A stretch of DNA of 6,124 bases from Bacteroidales bacterium (GTDB taxonomy: Bacteria; Bacteroidota; Bacteroidia; Bacteroidales; 4484-276): assembly GCA_018400545.1 (NCBI GenBank), contig JAGYLT010000150.1, positions 1-6,124 on the forward strand, written 5' to 3'. A model generated the notes under the pieces. The model searched no databases, was not told the DNA's origin, and saw only the letters and a list, made by a program, of their open reading frames with translations. This document shows positions 1 through 4,330 of this stretch, piece after piece; within the stretch, counting starts at the first letter, position 1; every line of letters starts with the position of its first letter. The position numbers and the translations under genes were made by a program.

Positions 1-40
1 CAGGTTGCTGGCATTTAATGAGTTAGGTGTTTGTGTATAA
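1..40 (+). other. Possible 3' end of an upstream gene
   Basis: The frame beginning at base 2 is open for 12 codons and ends in TAA at 38-40. It could be the tail of a plus-strand gene that starts outside the window, and the terminator at 104-139 would then be its transcription stop. Twelve codons are far too few to identify a product. The other two plus frames stop earlier, at 16-18 and 24-26. The assignment rests only on the terminator needing an upstream gene, so it is weak. Confidence 0.2.
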
Positions 41-103
41 GGTAGGTTAGAATAGGCCTTAAAAAAATATACTGACAATAGCACCGTTAAAACTTTTAAA
101 TGT

Positions 104-139
104 AAAAACTGTTATCTACGCATTGGATAACAGTTTTTT
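104..139 (+). terminator. Rho-independent terminator
   Basis: A perfect 13-bp inverted repeat has arms AAAAACTGTTATC (104-116) and GATAACAGTTTTT (126-138) with a 9-base loop. It continues into a run of T at 134-139 and then ATTTAT. The 5' arm begins with five A, so the structure could also work on the minus strand. The T-tract ends only 14 bases before the ATG at 154. It either ends an upstream transcript or lies in the 5' leader of the metallophosphoesterase gene. No convincing promoter could be placed between it and that start. Confidence 0.85.
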
Positions 140-153
140 ATTTATAAGAATTC

Positions 154-1500
154 ATGAAACAAACACTTAAAACCCTGGCGGTTATCATTGCAATTATCGC
201 CGGTTACTTTATAGTCCTTCAGTTGTATCCAAAGAATGCAGGCAGATATCCCTTCCTCGTGATATTGCTCGCCGGGGATTATTATCTGTGGACAGCTTTT
301 AAAGACTGGATTAAGAAACGAAAGCCTGTATTAAAATACGTCCTGGGATTGCTGTACTGGTCTCCCTTTTTTCTGCTCCTGGCAACCACCTTTGTAAGTT
401 TCTCCATTCCACCGGATGCCTGGCCCGATACGCTGAGGATATACATTTTTGGTTTCATATTTATCGCTTATGCGGCCAAGTTTCTTCCAATTTTGTTTTT
501 GGTGCTTGCCGATTTATTCCGGGGCCTACAGTTTATCAATAAAAAAGCAGTGGCCATTTCCAGGACGAAGCAAACGGAAAATTCAGGTCATAAAATTACC
601 CGTAATGAATTTCTTAAAAAAGCCGGGTTAATCAGTGGCGGTGTAGTTTTCAGCGGATTGTTCCTCGGTATGCTCAAATGGGTTTTCGATTTTAAATTGC
701 ACCGGCATTTGGTGAAAATTGGCGGACTACCGGATTCGTTTAACGGACTTATAATCATACAGATTTCGGATATTCACCTGGGGAGTTGGTCTTCCAAAAC
801 GGCACTTCAGGAGGCTGTGGACCGCATCAATGATTTACAACCTGACCTGATTTTTTTCACCGGAGACCTTGTTAATGACAAGACGGATGAAGCTTATCCC
901 TTCGAGCAAATCCTGGGGAAACTCAGTGCAACAAAAGGCGTTTTTGCCACGCTGGGAAATCACGATTACGGCGACTACGTGCGCTGGCCATCAGCGCAGG
1001 CCAAGCAGCAAAATATGACCGAACTTTACGATCTTTACCAGCGCATGGGTTGGAAATTGTTAAATAATGAAAATCAGGTTTTTGCAAATAGCGATGGCAA
1101 ACTGGCTGTTGTGGGCGTTGAAAACTGGGGCGATTTTGGCCGCTTCCCAAAATACGGCGACCTTAAAAAGGCAGTTTCAGGAGCTGAAAATGCGGATGTA
1201 AAACTGCTGCTCTCGCATGACCCCTCGCATTGGGATAAGGTTGTCGTAAAAGAACACCCGGATATCGACATTACTTTTGCGGGGCATACCCATGGTTTTC
1301 AATTCGGCATCGAAATCAAGAACCTGAAATGGAGCCCGGCACAATATGCCTACAAGCACTGGGCCGGCATGTATGAGCAGCTAACCGGAAATAATAAACC
1401 GCAGAGGCTTTATGTAAACCGGGGATTGGGAACAATTGGTTATCCGGGCCGGGTAGGTATTTTGCCGGAGATTACGCTGTTTGAGTTAAGGAGAGGTTAG
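154..1500 (+). CDS. Membrane-anchored metallophosphoesterase (calcineurin-like, YkuE/YaeI type)
   Basis: This 448-residue protein carries the full calcineurin-like metallophosphoesterase signature in its C-terminal half: D-I-H at 206-208, G-D-L at 237-239, G-N-H-D at 268-271, a metal-binding His at about 355 (LLSHD), and G-H-T-H at 377-380. These residues bind a dinuclear metal centre that hydrolyses phosphoesters. The N-terminal region is hydrophobic, with probable membrane helices near 5-24, 33-47, 63-83 and 95-120. It is followed by T-R-N-E-F-L-K-K (149-156), a degenerate Tat-like motif, and a fifth hydrophobic stretch at 157-174. I infer that the catalytic domain faces the periplasm on a multi-pass anchor. 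YkuE-type relatives act on undecaprenyl or lipid-linked phosphates or cell-wall substrates, but the substrate cannot be read from the sequence. The start at 154 lacks a clear ribosome binding site, as is usual in Bacteroidota, and it captures the first membrane helix. The gene is convergent with hsp20. Its final codons lie inside a tandem repeat. Confidence 0.93.
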   Translation: MKQTLKTLAVIIAIIAGYFIVLQLYPKNAGRYPFLVILLAGDYYLWTAFKDWIKKRKPVLKYVLGLLYWSPFFLLLATTFVSFSIPPDAWPDTLRIYIFGFIFIAYAAKFLPILFLVLADLFRGLQFINKKAVAISRTKQTENSGHKITRNEFLKKAGLISGGVVFSGLFLGMLKWVFDFKLHRHLVKIGGLPDSFNGLIIIQISDIHLGSWSSKTALQEAVDRINDLQPDLIFFTGDLVNDKTDEAYPFEQILGKLSATKGVFATLGNHDYGDYVRWPSAQAKQQNMTELYDLYQRMGWKLLNNENQVFANSDGKLAVVGVENWGDFGRFPKYGDLKKAVSGAENADVKLLLSHDPSHWDKVVVKEHPDIDITFAGHTHGFQFGIEIKNLKWSPAQYAYKHWAGMYEQLTGNNKPQRLYVNRGLGTIGYPGRVGILPEITLFELRRG

Positions 1501-1575
1501 AGGTTAGAGGTTAGAGGTTGGATGTTTTTGAAGATAGAGGCTAGACGTTGGAAGTGGGAAGTTGGAGGAGTTAGA
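1493..1575. repeat. AGGTTAG 7-bp tandem repeat with degenerate tail
   Basis: Three exact head-to-tail copies of AGGTTAG occupy 1494-1500, 1501-1507 and 1508-1514, with a fourth variant copy, AGGTTGG, at 1515-1521. Looser purine-rich relatives (GAGGCTAGACGTTGG, GAAGTTGGAGGAGTTAGA) continue to about 1575. The first copy contains the TAG stop of the metallophosphoesterase (1498-1500), so the repeat reaches into the coding end. There are no spacers, so it is not a CRISPR array. Such G-, A- and T-rich short intergenic repeats are probably slippage products. Copy number may vary between strains. Confidence 0.75.
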
Positions 1576-1603
1576 CAGTGTAATAGTAGTGACTACTTTA
1601 TAA

Positions 1604-1638
1604 TAAAAAAGGGAAGCAACGCTGTGGCCGCTTCCCTT
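1604..1638 (-). terminator. Rho-independent terminator of hsp20, possibly bidirectional
   Basis: Arms AAGGGAAGC (1609-1617) and GCTTCCCTT (1630-1638) form a 9-bp GC-containing stem with a 12-base loop. Read on the minus strand, the stem runs straight into TTTTTTATTATA, the classic terminator layout, 25 bases after the Hsp20 stop codon. Read on the plus strand, it is followed by TTGCTTTCGCTTTTT, a poorer U-tract that might also stop transcripts from the convergent metallophosphoesterase gene. Confidence 0.85.
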
Positions 1639-1662
1639 GCTTTCGCTTTTTCCTTCAACGCA

Positions 1663-2100
1663 TTATCCAATCTCAATCATGCGTCTGGGTTTTTCTTTGG
1701 CTTCTTCTTTTTTCGGAAGCCTGATGCTCAAAACGCCATCTTTGTATGAGGCTTTGATTTTTTTGTCCTCAATGGTTTTGGGCAGTGTAAAGCTGCGCCT
1801 GAACGACTGATAGCTGAACTCCCTTCTTGTGAATTCGCCGCTTTCCTTTTCCTCATTCTTTTCTTCCTTCTCTGACGAAATCACCAACAGGTTGTTGTCG
1901 AGCTCAATTTTGAAGTCATCCTTTTTCATTCCTGGTGCAGCAACTTCAACTTCAAAATCGTCTTTTCCTTCCTTGATATTTACGGCCGGCATGGTTGAAT
2001 CATTGAAACCAGTGTTTGCCATGTCGAACAAATCCCTGTCGAAAAATTCACTGAATAATGACGGGAATGCATCTCTGTTTCTAAACTTTACTAAAGCCAT
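1663..2100 (-). CDS. hsp20: Small heat shock protein, Hsp20/alpha-crystallin family
   Basis: This 145-residue protein has the size and layout of bacterial small heat shock proteins, which are ATP-independent cytoplasmic holdases that bind unfolding proteins and assemble into large oligomers. A short N-terminal arm with F-x-S-L-F-S-E-F-F (12-20) precedes an alpha-crystallin domain at about 36-132. That domain includes V-E-V-A-A-P-G (51-57), the S-F-R-R-S-F-T-L-P strand (99-107) and the family-defining G-V-L-S-I-R-L-P (122-129). The tail ends in I-E-I (142-144), matching the conserved I-x-I motif that docks into a neighbouring subunit. The region 79-90 is very rich in Glu and Lys, as in the variable loop of related proteins. 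The start is fixed by AGGAGG six bases upstream. A strong terminator follows the stop. The 272-base gap to the upstream aminotransferase gene argues for its own promoter. Confidence 0.96.
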   Translation of the reverse strand: MALVKFRNRDAFPSLFSEFFDRDLFDMANTGFNDSTMPAVNIKEGKDDFEVEVAAPGMKKDDFKIELDNNLLVISSEKEEKNEEKESGEFTRREFSYQSFRRSFTLPKTIEDKKIKASYKDGVLSIRLPKKEEAKEKPRRMIEIG

Positions 2101-2106
2101 GATTTA

Positions 2107-2112
2107 CCTCCT
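2107..2112 (-). promoter_or_regulatory. Strong Shine-Dalgarno sequence of hsp20
   Basis: On the minus strand the sequence reads AGGAGG, then six bases, then the ATG at 2098-2100. This is a near-ideal Shine-Dalgarno match and settles the Hsp20 start. It stands out here because neither the metallophosphoesterase, the aminotransferase nor the patatin start has a comparable site. Confidence 0.8.
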
Positions 2113-2139
2113 GTTTTTTATTGGTTTAACATTGTTTGA

Positions 2140-2168
2140 TTTATAATTTCGGTTATGCCATTTGCAAA
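2140..2168 (-). promoter_or_regulatory. Candidate hsp20 promoter
   Basis: On the minus strand TTTGCA (2168-2163) is followed after 17 bases by TATAAA (2145-2140). The TTTG also fits the Bacteroidota -33 element, but the downstream box matches TAnnTTTG poorly. The implied transcription start near 2133 would give a leader of about 30 bases containing the AGGAGG site. The match is by eye only, in AT-rich DNA, so it is tentative. Confidence 0.35.
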
Positions 2169-2324
2169 CGAAATACCAATCCGGGTAATGGAAAAGAAAC
2201 CGGTTGTTAAAATTCAGGTCAGCTTTAAAAAATAATTTGCAATAAAATAATGAATTTCAATTACTTAACAAGATGATAAACTGAAAGGAAAATAAGAAAG
2301 GAATAAAAGCAGCATGTTTTTGAG

Positions 2325-2351
2325 AAAAAAGACAGCATGCCAATGTGGCAT
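2325..2351 (-). terminator. Possible weak terminator of the aminotransferase gene
   Basis: On the minus strand, 21 bases after the aminotransferase stop, ATGCCA and TGGCAT (2351-2346 and 2342-2337) form a 6-bp stem with a 3-base loop. It is followed after GCTGTC by six T. The T-run is offset from the stem, so this is a poor but correctly placed terminator. No better candidate lies between this gene and hsp20. Confidence 0.35.
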
Positions 2352-2372
2352 CACTTGAATGATGTATCCAAA

Positions 2373-3872
2373 TTATTGCGCCATAATGGCCGGATCAGTC
2401 ACCTCTTTAAGCTTAAACCAGTCACAAATTTGTGAAGTTTTATCTTCTGGTTCCAGATAATGCCTGAATTCGTTGGTTTTATTGTTGTAAATGTAATCTT
2501 TCGACCATTCCTGATGATTTTTCTGCACCTGCCTGATGGCATCAATCACATAATAAAGTTCATCATTGGTCATGGTGGGATGAAGTGAAAGCCTTATCCA
2601 ACCCGGCTTTTGGGAGAGATCGCCATGATTGATAAGCTCCGTAATCTGATGAGACTTGTCATAACTCACATCAAGTAAAAAATGGCCATAGGTACCGGCG
2701 CATGCACAACCACCCCGTACCTGAACCCCGAATTTATCGTTCAGCAGTTTCACTGCCATATTGAAATGAATATCATCCATGTAGAATGAGATCACGCCCA
2801 GCCGGTCCCTGATATCATCAGCAAGGATATGAATTCCGGGAATTTTGGGCATTTCCTCAAAAGCAATTTTCACCAGCTCTTTTTCACGTTTTTCGATATT
2901 TTCAACACCCATCTGATCTTTCAACCCGATGCACAAAGCTGTTTTGATAGCCTGAAGGAAACCCGGTGTACCACCATCTTCCCGTGCTTCAATGTCATCC
3001 ACATATTTAAACTCGCCCCACGGATTGGTCCAGTCAACTGTTCCGCCACCCGGATTATCGGGACAACGGTCAGTCTGGTAAATCTTCGAATTAAAGATTA
3101 AAACTCCTGAAGTACCCGGGCCACCCAGGAATTTATGCGGTGAAAACATGATGGCGTCCAGATCCTCCAGCGGATCGCCGGGGTGCATATTCATATCAAC
3201 GTAGGGCGCCGAAGCAGCAAAATCCACAAAACACAAACCACCGTTTTCGTGCATGATTCTGGCCAGCTTGTGATAGGGCGTTGATATCCCTGTAACATTT
3301 GAACAGGCTGTGAACGAACCGATTTTCATCTTGCGGTTCTTATATTTATCCAGTTCTTTCTGTAATTCATCCGGATCAACCAGTAAATCTTTGTCCGGTT
3401 TTAACTGAACAACATCAGCAATAGTTTCGATCCAGGAAGTATGATTGGAGTGGTGTTCCATGTGTGTGATAAACACCACCGGCCTTTCTTCCTCTTTCAA
3501 ACAGTCGGAAGCCTCCATTTTCTGCATGGTGCGGAACCCGAGCATGCGCTGAAACTTATTCACCACGGTGGTCATTCCGGAACCTGCGGTGATGATCACA
3601 TCGTCGGGGCCGGCATTTACATGTTCTTTAATTTTTTTGTGGGCCAGATGGTAAGCTTTGGTCATCAGCGTTCCGGTTTCGCTGGTTTCGGTGTGGGTGT
3701 TCCCGACAAAAGGCCCAAAACGATTTACAATCGCCTCTTCTATGGGCCGGTACAATCTTCCGCTCGCGATCCAGTCGCCGTAGATAATTATTTGTTCGCC
3801 ATAAGGTGAGTTGAACCGCTGATCGATTCCTACGATATTCCTTCTGAAACCTGCAAAATATTCTTCCATCAT
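2373..3872 (-). CDS. Class V aminotransferase / cysteine desulfurase-like PLP enzyme
   Basis: This 499-residue protein has a complete fold-type I PLP core of the class V family. The PLP Schiff-base lysine is K247 in S-P-H-K-F-L-G-G (244-251). The Asp that pairs with the pyridine nitrogen is D217 in V-D-F-A-A-S (216-221). A His pair at 140-141 in M-E-H-H-S-N-H (138-144) matches the cofactor-stacking His of the SufS/CsdA group. Near the C-terminus R-G-G-C-A-C-A-G (386-393) aligns with the R-x-G-x-x-C signature of SufS-like enzymes, placing C391 at the persulfide-forming Cys, with a second Cys at 389. The protein is about 90 residues longer than typical SufS (about 400), with extra sequence at both ends and a tail from about 455. 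Sulfur mobilisation is possible, but no suf or isc genes adjoin, so the substrate is unknown. Two consecutive ATG codons (3872-3867) are possible starts and neither has a clear ribosome binding site. The gene is divergent from the patatin gene and apparently monocistronic. Confidence 0.92.
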   Translation of the reverse strand: MMEEYFAGFRRNIVGIDQRFNSPYGEQIIIYGDWIASGRLYRPIEEAIVNRFGPFVGNTHTETSETGTLMTKAYHLAHKKIKEHVNAGPDDVIITAGSGMTTVVNKFQRMLGFRTMQKMEASDCLKEEERPVVFITHMEHHSNHTSWIETIADVVQLKPDKDLLVDPDELQKELDKYKNRKMKIGSFTACSNVTGISTPYHKLARIMHENGGLCFVDFAASAPYVDMNMHPGDPLEDLDAIMFSPHKFLGGPGTSGVLIFNSKIYQTDRCPDNPGGGTVDWTNPWGEFKYVDDIEAREDGGTPGFLQAIKTALCIGLKDQMGVENIEKREKELVKIAFEEMPKIPGIHILADDIRDRLGVISFYMDDIHFNMAVKLLNDKFGVQVRGGCACAGTYGHFLLDVSYDKSHQITELINHGDLSQKPGWIRLSLHPTMTNDELYYVIDAIRQVQKNHQEWSKDYIYNNKTNEFRHYLEPEDKTSQICDWFKLKEVTDPAIMAQ

Positions 3873-3959
3873 TCAAAAAAGTATTAAATACGGAAACGCT
3901 GTTTGTTAGTCACTTCCTCCTCATAACATAAAAAGTTGACCAAAGTTCCCAACTTGGAC

Positions 3960-4014
3960 AAGCCAAAACCAAAAAAGGAATAACATTTACGGCGTGTGTA
4001 GCATGTTTTGGCTT
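3960..4014. repeat. 10-bp inverted repeat, AAGCCAAAAC / GTTTTGGCTT
   Basis: AAGCCAAAAC at 3960-3969 is perfectly complementary to GTTTTGGCTT at 4005-4014, with 35 bases between them. The intervening DNA includes a locally GC-rich patch, GGCGTGTGTAGCATG (3991-4004). There is no T-tract after either arm, so it is not a terminator. It could be an operator pair, a small RNA structure or the end of a decayed mobile element. Nothing in the sequence decides between these. Confidence 0.5.
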
Positions 4015-4106
4015 ACCTAAGTTGTCAGGCAAAATTTATAAATTTTTCATCAAATACAAGTCACTACAACTTTTTATTTTTCTCATTGATTTTTAAAATA
4101 ATTTAG

Positions 4107-4310
4107 AAATTTGTAGAGATTAACTCATTTTCTGCCAAAAATGCAGAAAATGAGCTAAAAGATGCCTTTAAAAATATTTTAAAAGCAAAAATAGAAAACC
4201 CTAATATATGTAAACAATTTTCATATTACTATTTCAAAGTCGGAAAAGCAAAGGAAATTTTACAATCATTAAAACTCACGCATCATATCGAAAAGCACCA
4301 AAACCATTAA
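4107..4310 (+). other. Orphan open frame without a start codon
   Basis: The frame starting after TAG at 4104-4106 is open for 67 codons to TAA at 4308-4310. Its translation has a plausible protein composition, with a charged amphipathic stretch K-D-A-F-K-N-I-L-K-A-K-I-E-N-P-N and a later K-V-G-K-A-K-E-I-L-Q-S-L. It contains no ATG, GTG or TTG, and the frames upstream are not open. It may be a gene remnant or a chance open frame in A-rich DNA. I do not recognise a family and do not call it a gene. Confidence 0.25.
4124..4154. repeat. Perfect 12-bp hairpin, CTCATTTTCTGC / GCAGAAAATGAG
   Basis: The arms at 4124-4135 and 4143-4154 are perfectly complementary, with a 7-base loop (CAAAAAT). Neither strand shows a U-tract after the stem, so an intrinsic terminator is unlikely. 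It lies about 176 bases upstream of the patatin ATG. A regulator-binding site, an RNA hairpin in a long leader, or a small repeat remnant are all possible. Confidence 0.6.
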
Positions 4311-4330
4311 TTTCGCGACAACATTTAAAA

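Larger units (their letters stand above)
3873..4330. other. AT-rich divergent intergenic region with two inverted repeats
   Basis: These 458 bases separate the divergent aminotransferase and patatin genes and should hold both promoters. No complete gene with a start codon was found on either strand. A Bacteroidota -33/-7 promoter pair (TTTG and TAnnTTTG) could not be placed convincingly for either gene. Two inverted repeats and one orphan open frame are listed separately. The rest is A+T-rich, with A and T runs and a near-palindrome around TTTAAAAATATTTTAAA (4167-4183). Confidence 0.6.

Noticed and set aside
30..60. TTTG (30-33) followed after 19 bases by TA (53-54), like a Bacteroidota -33/-7 promoter
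   Set aside because: The downstream box TAGGCCTT matches TAnnTTTG poorly beyond the TA, and the hairpin at 104-139 would separate it from the gene.
1493..1575. CRISPR array
   Set aside because: The 7-bp units are directly adjacent, with no spacers and no cas genes nearby.
1829..2146. 105-codon plus-strand open frame
   Set aside because: It is the antisense shadow of the Hsp20 gene. Its Ser/Phe-rich composition mirrors the Glu/Lys codons of Hsp20.
3441..3809. 122-codon plus-strand open frame
   Set aside because: It is antisense to the conserved aminotransferase core and its translation is His- and Phe-rich with no family features.
3910..3924. Minus-strand mini-ORF ATG AGG AGG AAG TGA upstream of the aminotransferase, possibly a leader peptide or a distant AGGAGG site
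   Set aside because: Four codons are too short to support, and the AGGAGG is about 45 bases from the aminotransferase ATG, too far to act as its ribosome binding site.
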